The notes below the pieces were generated by a model. The model did no database searches. It had not been told where the DNA came from and saw only the letters and a program-made list of their open reading frames with translations. Below, one piece after another: positions 41,101 through 45,460 of a stretch of 64,000 bases of DNA. How positions within the stretch are numbered: the first letter of the stretch is position 1; every line of letters begins with the position of its first letter. Source of the stretch: Paralithodes platypus (lineage: Eukaryota; Arthropoda; Malacostraca; Decapoda; Lithodidae); assembly GCA_032716605.1 (NCBI GenBank), contig CM064518.1, positions 45,530,153 to 45,594,152 of the forward strand, in the 5' to 3' direction. A program made the position numbers and the translations under genes.

Positions 41101-43243
41101 GACACTGGCATATAGGAGAAAGAGAGGGGATATGATAGAGACTTTTAAGATAGTGTCAGGAAAGTACGATGAGGATGTGTGTGAAGGTATCTTCTTGATG
41201 CGGGAGGGAACAAGAACGAGAGGACACTCTAAGAAAATTTACAAAGAAAGAAATAGGCTTGAGAAGGCAAAGAACTCATTTTGTGATAGAGTGGTAAATG
41301 AGTGGAATGCACTGCCCCAGTATGTAGTCGATTCCGAATCAATAAGGGAGTTTGAAAGTAATCTTGATAAAGCATGGGGAAGACAAGATTTGAAGTTTGA
41401 TTATAAAACAAACATACAGAATAGTAAAAATGTTGCGTCTGCTACCGCCGCCGCCAACACCGTGAACGACCGCAGCAGTGCAAGTACTGGTACTGAGCTG
41501 GATACACAGGCATAGTTTGCCTTTTTCCAGAGGATCTACTGTAAGAAACTGTACTGTTAAGAGCTTTCTCGCCATTCCCGGGTTAAAACCAGAATGTCTT
41601 GGTTTGACACAGGTTGGACATAAACAAAAATAGTTTTCACTATTCAGCCATATGCATCTGTTGAGCTATGTGTACACCACGATGCCTCTTCAGCGAGAAA
41701 TAACACTTTCTTTCAATGTGAATACAGTAACATCTACAGTAGGGTCCCCATTTGTGCGTGTTCGAGCTGTGCGTTTCACGAGTTGTGCGAGCTACCAAAA
41801 ATATTCATTTAATAATTCCAAACTGCTAATATTGTTCGAAGTGTGCGAGCGCCGGAATAAAGGTAAGCAAATCCGTGGAGAAACCCAATTGTACGAGTTT
41901 CTTCACAGCTGTGCGAGATACGTCATGCGTCACAGCCAGCTTGGGTACCGGGTGGGAGGGGGTAGTCGGCCATATTTTTTTGCCCCCGCTCTAGTGCACG
42001 CATAGCTCTGTGAGAAATTTGTATACCTTGAGCAGCTGACCATCACACTGGAACTAAAGCAGAAAGTTATCGAGTTAAAGGATGCTGGAAAAGGAAATTC
42101 AGTTGTAGCCAGGCAGTTGGGACTTACCGAGTCGAATGTTAGATCAATTTATAAGAAAAATGGAGACGGGGACGGAGACGGGGCTGGGGACGGAGACGGG
42201 GCTGGGGCCGGGGTAGCATAGCTGCACTCGCCCTGCCGCGGGGTTTGCCTCGGAGCCCCCTAGCTTAATGTGAGTAAACAATGACTTATTATTGTTTAAT
42301 TATTGCTTACTTTTATTTATATTATGTATTGTTATGAATATGTGTCAGTTAGTGTTGTTTTGTATAGGTAATATGAAGTTGAACCCCTAAACTCGGGACC
42401 GTCCATCCACCAAATTAATTATTTCCCATAAGATACATGTTTCGAGTTGTGCACCCTCATTCATCCACCAAATTCTCGCACAATTGGGGACCCTACTGTA
42501 TTTAAATTTTCTCTTACGGAGAGTAGGGGGCACCCGCCTTTCAACACATTCCCACCCCTATTCTGTCCAACTCACTAACCCAAGAGTCAACCGATTTCCC
42601 AGTCTTTCTTCTACTGAACATGTACTGTATATAACCTCTGAAACTTTCTCCCTCAATCTGTCTTTCCCTCATCATATGAGTTAACTGCTTCAAGCTCTGT
42701 GCGTCCTGAAATTTATAATCTAACATAGGCTAGGTCTACCTTGAATTTGGCTTTCTTTCACCCTTTCAACTTGGGAGAGGGGGGGGGGGGGGTACACTTG
42801 TTATAGGCAGCTTTGCCTTTGGTCTCCTTCATAGATATACTGTACATAGGCCTATATATAAAACAAAACAAAAATCGGGATAATATTAAACTACTTTTAA
42901 GAATCGAACAGATATCGCCTAGCATCTACTGTAGTAACTTTTCAGTTCTACTATACCTTGTAATATGGCTACCAATGTTAGACACAGCACTAGAATTAGA
43001 CTCCAGAAAGGCCATACATAGTCAAAGATTCAACACAAGCTAATAATCAATGTAATGTAAGTTATTTTTTCTGAAGATTACTGTACTGTACACCCACCTT
43101 TATGTGCCAAATTAGGAAATTTGTTGCTGTTGTTGACGAGGAAGTGCTTCATAAAACATGTGTATGGTCTGAGTGGCTGCTTGGGTGGCTCTGGCAGGCC
43201 CAGCTGGGATGCATCACTCTGCTTACCAGCCACACACATCACA
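16947..43243 (-). CDS. TFAM: TFAM-like mitochondrial HMG-box protein gene (five exons seen)
   Basis: Exons at 43243-43098, 36078-35976, 22503-22299, 19083-18959 and 17043-16947 join with consistent phase (1, 2, 0, 2) and GT/AG borders. The ~220-residue product has HMG box 1 (PPKQPLRPYTCF... to ...QERVEYEVK), a basic linker with LSPDEIQSLKKLRKKR, HMG box 2 (LGKPKFPGSSF... to ...DLAAWEEK) and a short basic tail. Two boxes with this linker and tail is the TFAM layout. In animals TFAM packages mitochondrial DNA and activates its promoters. No N-terminal targeting peptide is visible; it is expected in an upstream exon I could not find. Introns of 7.0, 13.5, 3.2 and 1.9 kb are filled with transposons. 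Other two-box HMG proteins (HMGB, UBF) lack this tail and spacing. The gene is probably functional because every exon is open. Confidence 0.88.
17138..17663 (-). mobile_element. SINE A copy 4 (full length, 526 bp)
   Basis: The plus strand starts with (GTT)n and ends with GGGCACCCGCCC. The 17-bp target duplication GGGGGTATTAAGTGTTG lies at 17121-17137 and 17664-17680, the clearest in the window. It sits in the last TFAM-like intron, antisense in tail orientation to nothing but in the same strand sense as the gene. A near-perfect duplication suggests a recent insertion. Confidence 0.95.
17925..18283 (-). mobile_element. LINE B fragment (copy 2), split by a tRNA-SINE
   Basis: The stretch 17925-17983 (CATAGCTGGGGGTGGCCGAC and on) and 18228-18283 (CACATCTAGGTCGCCCAGG and on) are contiguous in copy 5 at 34680-34790. 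A 240-bp SINE separates them here. Its 5' side meets copy 3, which runs the opposite way from 18284. Confidence 0.75.
17984..18227 (-). mobile_element. tRNA-derived SINE (type 1)
   Basis: The minus strand starts with a tRNA-like head GGCCGTAGCTCGATTGG (A box TAGCTCGATTGG at 18208-18197) and a B box GGTTCGAGCC (about 18163-18154). A ~150-bp body and an (ATC)n tail at 17984-17998 follow. Head, body and short-repeat tail are the standard SINE layout. It is inserted in LINE B copy 2. Confidence 0.85.
18284..18790 (+). mobile_element. LINE B 3' end (copy 3) with (AAAC)n tail
   Basis: The plus strand begins with a degenerate coding end (EYMSQMQG..., then NEWRMLVNR with stops) and a 3' UTR ending CCAGCTATAAGGTATGTGCC and (AAAC)n at 18780-18793. 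Orientation is opposite to copy 2, with 5' sides touching; both contain the 3' UTR, so this is two insertions rather than one inverted copy. Confidence 0.7.
18959..19083 (-). CDS. TFAM-like gene exon (second half of HMG box 2)
   Basis: The acceptor CTCTCGCAG precedes 19083 and the donor AAAA|GTGAGT follows 18959. The exon encodes DFVINASKKWNDLP, YQEEAKKLVAQY and AAWEE: helices 2 and 3 of an HMG box with the conserved KKW and Y residues. Phase 0 at the start matches exon 22299-22503. A TGA would follow if the donor were not used, but the phase and TFAM-like content of the next exon favour splicing. Confidence 0.88.
19206..19441. mobile_element. TTAA MITE, family P2 copy 1
   Basis: The element is 236 bp with TTAA at 19206-19209 and 19438-19441. 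Ends read TTAACCCATAAACTGC and the complement TTAACCCATAGACTGC. It is similar throughout to 35463-35686. A G-rich stretch GGGGTATAAAGGGGGGGG lies inside. Non-coding. Confidence 0.85.
19516..20426. mobile_element. TTAA-flanked element (~910 bp)
   Basis: TTAA lies at 19516-19519 and 20423-20426. Left TTAAGGGGACCGGCCAC and right complement TTAACGGCACCAGCCGC are imperfect inverted ends; both continue to TTTACTC. There is no convincing ORF inside. Probably a non-autonomous piggyBac-like element of another family. Confidence 0.55.
20438..20552. mobile_element. Small TA-flanked MITE
   Basis: Inverted ends contain GGTCCCGACTGCC on both sides (about 20459-20471 and complement near 20518-20530). They are flanked by related TGCCC..ACACA-type termini and TA. 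About 115 bp, non-coding. Confidence 0.5.
20655..21045 (-). mobile_element. LINE B 3' part (copy 4)
   Basis: The minus strand encodes LQREYVSQIQGIGRPPLRW, DFVGQALYNRGI and INRNEWRMLVNR, then the shared 3' UTR. This gives the best view of the LINE B protein end: a GRPPxRW...NRxEWR pattern usual at LINE C-termini. The 3' end at left is cut near 20655. Confidence 0.7.
21391..21679. mobile_element. Pogo/mariner-like MITE containing a LINE F tail
   Basis: TA flanks lie at 21389-21390 and 21680-21681. Ends read CAGTTCTCCCTCACTAT and the complement CAGGTCCCCCTCGATT. A 97-bp LINE F 3' end (21561-21657) is inserted inside. An outer pair of inverted segments (21284-21333 and 21768-21816, sharing ATCAATTGACCACTT) surrounds the whole, suggesting that it lies in yet another inverted-repeat element. 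Confidence 0.6.
21561..21657 (+). mobile_element. LINE F 3' end, 97 bp
   Basis: It matches 41459-41555 essentially base for base (ACACCGTGAACGACC through CTACTGTAAGAAACTGTA), i.e. the last codons plus 3' UTR and tail of the LINE at 39138-41555. An extreme 5' truncation. Confidence 0.85.
22069..22252. repeat. Dispersed repeat R1 copy 1
   Basis: Shares TTACAAATTTAG, TTTTATTA and GTTAGCCTAGG-type blocks in the same order with 35723-35919. It lies about 46 bp downstream (transcriptionally) of the donor of TFAM-like exon 22299-22503. Confidence 0.6.
22299..22503 (-). CDS. TFAM-like gene exon (linker and start of HMG box 2)
   Basis: The acceptor TCATTACAG precedes 22503 and the donor GCTAAG|GTGAAT follows 22299. 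The exon holds 68 codons after one base that completes the previous Lys codon. It encodes LKDYLQNLSPDEIQSLKKLR, a strongly basic linker (KKRMLDKAKRQASKSHK) and LGKPKFPGSSFICYMKTLN, where L-G-K-P-K marks the start of HMG box 2 in TFAM. Too short and GTG-free to be noticed as a gene alone; the splice phase ties it to its neighbours. Confidence 0.88.
22753..22968. mobile_element. Possible MITE with imperfect inverted ends
   Basis: Left TTAAGCCACTGTCACAC and right complement TAAAGCCGGAGTAACAC resemble each other and recur in form in other small TA-flanked elements here. Ends match only moderately. Confidence 0.35.
23072..23239 (-). mobile_element. tRNA-like SINE (type 3), copy 1
   Basis: The minus strand has GGTTCGAATCCA (23160-23149), a perfect B-box consensus, and a tRNA-like region before it starting GTCTTCGTGGTGCGATGC. 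The same 168-bp sequence recurs at 23399-23566 with no length change. Not called as a tRNA: anticodon and acceptor stems do not fold convincingly. Confidence 0.6.
23399..23566 (-). mobile_element. tRNA-like SINE (type 3), copy 2
   Basis: Direct repeat of 23072-23239, offset exactly 327 bp, differing at only a few bases. B box at 23487-23476. Either two SINE insertions in one orientation or a local 327-bp duplication whose intervening part has diverged. Confidence 0.6.
23648..23860. mobile_element. TA-flanked MITE with ~40-bp inverted ends
   Basis: TA lies at 23646-23647 and 23861-23862. Ends AGGGGCCCTCACTCAGTCAG and the complement AGGGGCCCTCACACAGTCAG extend over about 40 bp. An internal 29-bp direct repeat beginning GGGAGTCTAACAGG occurs near 23682 and 23741. 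Non-coding. Confidence 0.75.
25027..25084 (-). mobile_element. 58-bp LINE 3' end inserted in the RTE-like LINE
   Basis: It ends at the right in (ATT)n-like TTTTTATTATTAT on the plus strand. It is flanked by the 13-bp duplication TCAGCAACTTGCC at 25014-25026 and 25085-25097. Removing it restores the host RT frame (DGKLL to KAVKSMYEGAK). Confidence 0.8.
25709..26029. mobile_element. Pogo/Tigger-like MITE (321 bp)
   Basis: TA lies at 25707-25708 and 26030-26031. The 24-bp inverted ends are perfect, beginning CAGTAGGGTCTCACATAG. Inside are further CATATAGAACGA-type repeats. It interrupts the RTE-like ORF between WREY and FNELL. CAGT termini with TA duplication are typical of pogo/Tigger elements. 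No transposase. Confidence 0.9.
27369..27586 (-). repeat. Copia 3' LTR
   Basis: 218 bp, begins TGTTAATA and ends TATTAACA on the plus strand (TG...CA). It matches 34293-34510 with a handful of substitutions. A purine-rich stretch precedes it on the minus strand (27588-27620), a possible polypurine tract though not directly adjacent. Confidence 0.93.
27714..28532 (-). pseudogene. Copia RT end and RNase H
   Basis: It continues the RT after the MITE: YVGLNVVTTEDGSVTIDQFQ, YRALIGQLNWMATHTRPDI, then RNase H blocks ECYADASFANLQDH and STLVAETLALLDG and KCFVDNRSLVEAL. The ORF stops at 27848 by frameshift, but the sequence goes on in another frame with VTWVATSRQLADCLTKKGAS to a TAG at 27716-27714, the usual end of a copia polyprotein. 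RNase H would remove the RNA template. Confidence 0.85.
28533..28959. mobile_element. TTAA MITE, family P1 copy 2 (427 bp)
   Basis: TTAA lies at 28533-28536 and 28956-28959. Ends are TTAACCCTTGTCTAGCGG and the complement TTAACCCTTAAAGAGCGG. It is inserted in the copia RT between KCF and KYVG, at a TTAA made by the TTT-AAG codons; taking it out restores the frame exactly. Confidence 0.92.
28960..29917 (-). pseudogene. Copia reverse transcriptase, N-terminal part
   Basis: RT blocks: RWVVTEKLKNGKTIVKARLV, IDIQAAYLQGNNIEREVYLR, LRKTVYGLCDAARQWY and the catalytic CIYVDDFLWAG (YVDD). The upstream 120 residues include a chromo-like or linker stretch (VGQRIKGIDKASGEWISGKI). Open to the MITE junction. 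The domain would copy the element's RNA into DNA inside a Gag particle. Confidence 0.9.
29942..30577 (-). pseudogene. Copia integrase, C-terminal part
   Basis: The open frame contains LDVALAWTVAARNALSTFSG, FSPNQLVFGQNPGIPGAF, a stretch on ERLTRALRHNVRKSD, then a basic region KRLDSNKWRGPGTIIG that resembles the small C-terminal integrase fold. The join to the catalytic core at 30543-30577 is frameshifted around the position of the third catalytic residue. Confidence 0.75.
30543..31088 (-). pseudogene. Copia integrase, zinc finger and catalytic core
   Basis: The HHCC finger is complete (H19, H24, C55, C58, with LHRQFGHPTAEKL). The core shows AMDLKSW (first Asp), VDLYTRYCTSVVIHDKN and ILSDNGCEFNN (second Asp), then SPWSNG where E should follow. 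The expected Glu motif is broken by a frameshift. Acts in inserting the cDNA. Confidence 0.88.
30940..31731 (-). pseudogene. Copia gag zinc knuckle and protease
   Basis: Zinc knuckle C-x2-C-x4-H-x4-C at residues 27-40 (CAICESIYHWARDC), then the aspartic protease motif AVLDTGCTNTVCGSRW (D88-T89-G90). The frame breaks near the end and the integrase follows in another frame. The start of this ORF lies just left of the LINE A insertion and continues the gag at 33607-34268. Confidence 0.9.
31737..33592 (-). mobile_element. LINE A copy 2, 5'-truncated, inserted in copia gag
   Basis: The 14-bp target duplication ACCACGCACACGTT lies at 31723-31736 and 33593-33606. The tail is (AAC)n on the minus strand (GTT at 31737-31757). 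RT blocks: CGLDNISNIHLRHLG, TQHGFRPLHSTNTL, TLDISKAFDAIPRRNL, GVPQGSVLSPALFNLYMHDI and SYADDITLT (YADD). After a single in-frame stop (32519-32521), EYASPAWASNLAETHHK and a Cys/His block CPGCNTAPHTIKHIIEDC follow, ending FGQAA-stop right before the tail. The missing endonuclease part is seen in copy 1 (9231-11578). Confidence 0.93.
33607..34268 (-). pseudogene. Copia gag, N-terminal part
   Basis: It starts at MMACSLKWPPKLERDEEYEM (34268), shifts frame near 34200, then runs through KRALAIHLSLSGRARIASSE, LEDVFLVDEGRRKFAAFEAL and KEFVSEFEHAYHGV, and breaks at the LINE A insertion. The pattern fits a copia-type Gag that builds the particle. A 569-codon open frame (34228-32519) reads from here straight into LINE A RT by chance. 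Confidence 0.8.
34281..34291 (-). other. Primer binding site, initiator tRNA-Met
   Basis: One base inside the 5' LTR the minus strand reads TGGTAGCAGAG, the exact complement of the 3' end of animal initiator tRNA-Met (...CTCTGCTACCA). Copia elements are known to prime with this tRNA. Confidence 0.85.
34293..34510 (-). repeat. Copia 5' LTR
   Basis: 218 bp, TGTTAATA...TATTAACA. It pairs with 27369-27586. The base after it (34511 on) is unrelated to the RTE-like LINE that borders the other LTR. Confidence 0.93.
34560..35092 (-). mobile_element. LINE B 3' part (copy 5)
   Basis: The longest 3' UTR of the family: on the plus strand ...TTTTAGTCGCCTCTTACGAC, then CATAGCTGGGGGTGGCCGAC, the CCCGGGCCAGGCGCCTGA block and ATTCACAAGCATTCTCC. 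Coding remnants at the right (NEWRMLVNR region). It borders the copia 5' LTR region at left and a (TA)n run at right. Confidence 0.65.
35096..35150. repeat. (TA)n microsatellite
   Basis: An uninterrupted TA run followed by CATACATATATC. Confidence 0.95.
35463..35686. mobile_element. TTAA MITE, family P2 copy 2 (224 bp)
   Basis: TTAA lies at 35463-35466 and 35683-35686, with ends TTAACCCATGAACTGC and complement TTAACCCAGGGACTGC. It matches 19206-19441 along its length. Confidence 0.85.
35723..35919. repeat. Dispersed repeat R1 copy 2
   Basis: Matches 22069-22252 in the same orientation. It ends about 57 bp downstream of the donor of TFAM-like exon 35976-36078. An open frame runs through it but is not shared by copy 1. 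Confidence 0.6.
35976..36078 (-). CDS. TFAM-like gene exon (second half of HMG box 1)
   Basis: The acceptor CCCAACAG precedes 36078 and the donor AA|GTAAGTG follows 35976. The 103 bp give 2 bases, 33 codons and 2 bases: ELFSRAAQHWRALSQEEKNK then FQQERVEYEVK. The A-x-x-W-R-x-L-S...E-K-x-K-W pattern is helix 2 to helix 3 of an HMG box. The first and last split codons (G|AA and AA|A) match both neighbours. In the other frame a stop intervenes, so only this reading works. Confidence 0.9.
36287..37264. repeat. Inverted pair of ~49-bp segments
   Basis: The segment 36287-36335 (TCAGCCTTGGTCGGCAA) recurs reverse-complemented at 37218-37264, with about 85% identity over 49 bp, as judged by eye. A third partial copy (TCAGCCTTGGTCAGCAA) is at 36236-36252. 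These may be ends of an inverted-repeat element. The stretch between holds an RTE-like remnant and little else. Confidence 0.5.
36967..37080 (-). mobile_element. RTE-like LINE 3'-end remnant
   Basis: (ATCT)n tail at 36967-36986. The minus strand reads DKSAWGHFVYGHPHKGEQGV, parallel to GRGAWGRFVRGHPFGDHGI in the larger copy. Diverged and short. Confidence 0.55.
37265..38065. other. Non-coding intronic sequence
   Basis: The block 37633-37745 is an inverted relative of 38925-39040 (shared CATATGCGCCTATT and CAACAATAAAAC on opposite strands). A poly-A run is at 37990-38013. No gene seen. Confidence 0.5.
38066..38490. mobile_element. TTAA MITE, family P4 (425 bp)
   Basis: TTAA lies at 38066-38069 and 38487-38490. 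Ends are TTAACTCGTACAGCCCCAGC and the complement TTAACCCGTGGAGCCCCAGC. No transposase. Confidence 0.85.
39153..39623 (+). pseudogene. LINE F endonuclease-RT linker, frameshifted
   Basis: It begins after an endonuclease remnant DSPIGRRDHACISF (RxDH is the last endonuclease motif), then YDRADYELLRRCLDIDWGE and MKRKLWILIRRKKRLWERLK, the typical linker before the RT. The frame shifts by one at 39602-39623 (a run AGGAGGGGGG), after which ETRRGVKEREREIARNVKDN continues in the main ORF. Confidence 0.8.
39602..41515 (+). CDS. LINE F reverse transcriptase (637 codons)
   Basis: RT motifs in order: LPGPDGIHPRIIKEG, FKKGKRNDPGNYRPVSLTSV, QFGFLPGRS, YCDFMKAFDKVPHKRL, SGVPQGSVLGPLLFVIFIND and VYLYADDIKLYRR (YADD catalytic pair). 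The C-terminal LEYANQMWAPYMVKDIEAVE and ERNRLEKAKNSFCDRVVNEW blocks are usual for CR1-type proteins. Fully open, so the copy is young, though 5'-truncated and hence unable to move itself. Lies antisense in a TFAM-like intron. It would reverse-transcribe the LINE RNA at nicked target DNA. Confidence 0.93.
   Translation: METRRGVKEREREIARNVKDNPKIFWKYIQEKLTRRVGIPELVGGLNDGSRAETDKEKAEVLGKYFGGVLTVESEDAVPTIPIKQAPALELIEFSHARIRRAIEKMNRSKLPGPDGIHPRIIKEGGEMLVEPLKMLFEVSFNTGHIPMDWREANITAIFKKGKRNDPGNYRPVSLTSVVCKLMETVIREGIMDHMKSNQLFSGRQFGFLPGRSTVLQLIKVVDDWMQILEDGDVIDVVYCDFMKAFDKVPHKRLIEKVRSYNIGEKCVKWIEAFLKDRRQRVLVNGIGSGWREITSGVPQGSVLGPLLFVIFINDLPEVITNGSEVYLYADDIKLYRRVRSKEDMGLLQGDVEGMKGWSEHWLMPFHPKICKYMRIGTSKIDKVGYSMYEAMEEVKAEKDIGVVIDNKLNFSEHLAEKINKANRIVGLIRRTFVSLDEEIFRNLYTALVRPHLEYANQMWAPYMVKDIEAVEKVQRRASKLVPTLKNAGYEQRLRTLGLPTLAYRRKRGDMIETFKIVSGKYDEDVCEGIFLMREGTRTRGHSKKIYKERNRLEKAKNSFCDRVVNEWNALPQYVVDSESIREFESNLDKAWGRQDLKFDYKTNIQNSKNVASATAAANTVNDRSSASTGTELDTQA
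41737..42498. mobile_element. Tigger/pogo-like element with transposase DNA-binding remnant
   Basis: TA lies at 41735-41736 and 42499-42500. Ends are CAGTAGGGTCCCCATTTGTG and the complement CAGTAGGGTCCCCAATTGTG. At 42030-42167 the plus strand encodes LTITLELKQKVIELKDAGKG then SVVARQLGLTESNVRSIYKK, the first helix-turn-helix of CENP-B/pogo transposases. The catalytic DDE part is absent; a GC-rich stretch of repeated GGGGACGGAGAC units (42163-42220) follows instead. Confidence 0.88.
42508..42715 (+). mobile_element. LINE D C-terminal fragment
   Basis: The plus strand encodes LRRVGGTRLSTHSHPYSVQL then TNPRVN, matching the block before the stop of LINE D (45124-45378). Later frameshifts. Non-functional. 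Confidence 0.65.
43098..43243 (-). CDS. TFAM-like gene exon (start of HMG box 1); 5' edge uncertain
   Basis: It ends at 43098 with donor AAAG|GTGGGTG. It encodes LGLPEPPKQPLRPYTCFMKH and FLVNNSNKFPNLAHK, where P-x-x-P-L-x-P-Y is the N-terminal strand and helix 1 of an HMG box. The 5' edge is put at the acceptor CACTACAG (43246-43244). The frame stays open to an ATG at 43269, with a stop 6 bases upstream of it, so translation could also start there or at 43239. No arginine-rich targeting peptide is present, so an upstream exon is expected. Confidence 0.8.
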
Positions 43244-43317
43244 CTGTAGTGCACAAATGATATTGTCATAACTTAGATTAAGCTTAAATAGTTTAACCAG
43301 CTGGGTGCCAGGTCCAT

Positions 43318-43486
43318 ATATATCTATATATCTATATATCTATCTATCTATCTTTATACCGGGGTATATATATATATATATATACCCGGTATATATATAT
43401 ATGAGGACTGGGGTGTTGTCACGCCCAGTACCAGGTCCGCATATATACAGTATATATACTGTACTGTATACTGTGTGTATATATAT
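43318..43486. repeat. TATC/TA microsatellites and palindromic AT tract
   Basis: Runs of (TATATC)n and (TA)n, including a perfect small palindrome ACCGGGGTATA...TATACCCGGT at about 43358-43391. Confidence 0.85.
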
Positions 43487-43878
43487 AAGAACATAAGAAC
43501 ATAAGAAAATGGGAGTCTGCAGAAAGCCGATTGGCCTAAGCAAGGCAGATCCCTGTCCCACACAACCCCAATTCATTACAAAGCCCAATTATAGGCTTCA
43601 CACTCTAATACCCTGAGGATCATCTTACCAAAACGGTTAGAGATTAACGCAGGATTATGGAGGTCTGCAGAGCGCTGATTGGCCCAACCCGGCTGATCCC
43701 CCTTCACACCCAACCCTTCTCGTCCATATGCTTATCCAATTTTATCTTAAAGCTCCCTACAGTTTTAGATCCCACTATAGCACTTGGTAGTCCATTCCAC
43801 CCGTCTACAACTCTGTTACCAAACCAATACTTGCCTATATCTTTTCTGAAACGAAATTTCAGCTTATATATAGCTTAA
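43487..43878 (-). mobile_element. CR1-like LINE 3' end with TTCTTATG-type tail
   Basis: The minus strand reads FRFRKDIGKYWFGNRVVDGW, then LPSAIVGSKTVGSFKIKLDK and HMDEKGWV-stop, an intact LINE C-terminus, then about 230 bp UTR and the tail (AAGAACAT)n on the plus strand at 43487-43506. Octamer tails of this kind are a mark of CR1 elements. Confidence 0.8.
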
Positions 43879-44215
43879 ACATGGTAAATATGGCTGCTGT
43901 AGTGTTATTAAACGCTACTCTTTTATATTTTGCGGAAAATGGAGTTGGGAGGCTACTGGCTTGGGCCTAGGCTAGGCTAGCCTCAAAAAATACTATAAAT
44001 AGGCTAGGTTAAATCATTTAGGCTAAATGGGCATTGGGCCATAAATAGGCTAGGCTAGGTAACAACAAAAATATATATATATATATACTGTATAGCCTAT
44101 ACAAAATATCCTAAAACATTAGTACTGTATGTGCATTGTTGATAAAGGTATAAGTATAACTTAATTTTAGTGTCACTAATTTTTTTGAAATATTTGAAGA
44201 CAAATATAGAATCTA
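43879..44215. other. AT-rich sequence, nothing recognised
   Basis: Contains GGCTAGGCTAG-type low-complexity runs common in this genome and no ORF of interest. Confidence 0.5.
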
Positions 44216-44694
44216 CAGTAAACCCCCGCTCTTTCGGACTTCAATCTTTCGGTATTCTCAGACTTTCGGACTAGCATTTCAATTCGGACTCATGGTTCAG
44301 CCTTTCGGATTTGTCCGAAAGGCTGAGAAAATACCTCCGTCCTTTTCGGACTACATTTAACTTCGGACTCATGCTTCAGCCTTTCGGATTTGTCCGAAAG
44401 GCTGAGAAAAATTAAATCGCATTCGGACCAAAGAGCCGAGTTTCGGACTTGTCTGGTTAGGTGAATGTGTATTCAGACTTATAAACTTCGGACATTATTT
44501 CAGCCTTTCGGATTTGTCTAAAGGCTGAGAAAAATTATTTCGCATTCGGACCGAAGAGCCGAGTTTCGGCCTTATAAACTTCGGACATTATTTCAGACAA
44601 TCGGACAAGTCCAAATGGCTGAAGTGTGAGTTCGGACTCGGCCCTTTCGGACAGGAGTCTCCCCCAATTAGTCCGAAAGAGCGAGGGTTTACTG
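44216..44694. mobile_element. Pogo-like MITE with internal repeats (479 bp)
   Basis: Ends are CAGTAAACCCCCGCTCTTTC and the complement CAGTAAACCCTCGCTCTTTC. TA at 44214-44215; the right flank is TT, so the duplication has decayed. Inside, CAGCCTTTCGGATTTGTC and its complement recur several times, giving an imperfect tandem-palindromic interior. Confidence 0.85.
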
Positions 44695-44801
44695 TTTATG
44701 CTCTAAAGATCATATGAAAATATGTTTTAACCCTCGGCAAAACCTAATAAAAAAGTAAGTTGTGACAAGGTTGTCAAATGTCAATACTCTCCAATAGACG
44801 G

Positions 44802-45030
44802 CACCGATTTGTATATTCACCATTTTCCTTCGTCTCTCGAGGTACCGTACTAAGGACATATACAGTACTAGGTGTTAGGTGAGGGTTAGTTTTGTACCCC
44901 ATGTACTGGGTCTTTTTTTCTTTTTTTCCACCGATTTGTATATTCACCATTTTCCTTCGTCTCTCGAGGTACTAAGGACATATACAGTACTAGGTGTTAG
45001 GTGAGAGTTAGTTTTGTATCCCATGTACTG
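44802..45030. repeat. Tandem duplication, 127-bp period
   Basis: CACCGATTTGTATATTCACC starts at 44802 and again at 44929. The first unit ends in a short T-rich run (44910-44927), the second directly in the LINE D poly-T tail at 45031. Probably a local duplication involving the LINE tail. Confidence 0.8.
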
Positions 45031-45460
45031 TTTTTTTTTTTTTTATGTGAATGAGGGAGACAAAAGGCATAACTGCCTGCAGCGAGTGCCTCCCCCAGAT
45101 TTGAACGAGTGACAGGGCCAAAATCAAGGGACGTTCGAGCTAAAATGCCTGGACACACCGAGTTTGAAGCAATTTAAGTCATAGGAAGAGGGAAAGACTG
45201 ATTCTGGGAGAGAGTTCCAGAGCTCAGCAGTTGAATAGAAGAAAGTCTGAGAATAGCATTTCACTCTTGGGTTGAAGAGTTGCACAGAGTAGGGGTGGGA
45301 TTGTGTTGCAAGGCGGGTACTACGTAGCCTACCCTCCGTAGAGGAGGTGATATACACTGGGAAAGCTCCGAGGAACACTGATTATTGTAGTACAGTAGCG
45401 ATAGAATAGCAAGAGAGATGCAACATTGCAGTGAAGAGAGAGAGATTGCAGAGTTGGTGA

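Larger units (their letters stand above)
39138..41555 (+). mobile_element. LINE F (CR1-like), 5'-truncated, nearly intact RT
   Basis: 8-bp target duplication GTTAAGAG at 39130-39137 and 41556-41563. It contains a short upstream coding stretch (39153-39623) and a 637-codon RT ORF (39602-41515), then a ~40-bp 3' end with an imperfect CTGTAAGAAA tail. The endonuclease is missing. A 97-bp copy of its 3' end is at 21561-21657. Confidence 0.92.
38522..41586. mobile_element. TTAA MITE, family P5, split by LINE F
   Basis: TTAA lies at 38522-38525 and 41583-41586, with ends TTAACCCGGGAGCTGCGG and the complement TTAACCCGGGAATGGCGA. Without LINE F and one 8-bp repeat it is about 640 bp. An internal duplicate GCGGGGAGACTCTTAAGAG occurs at 38536 and 38571. 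Confidence 0.8.
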
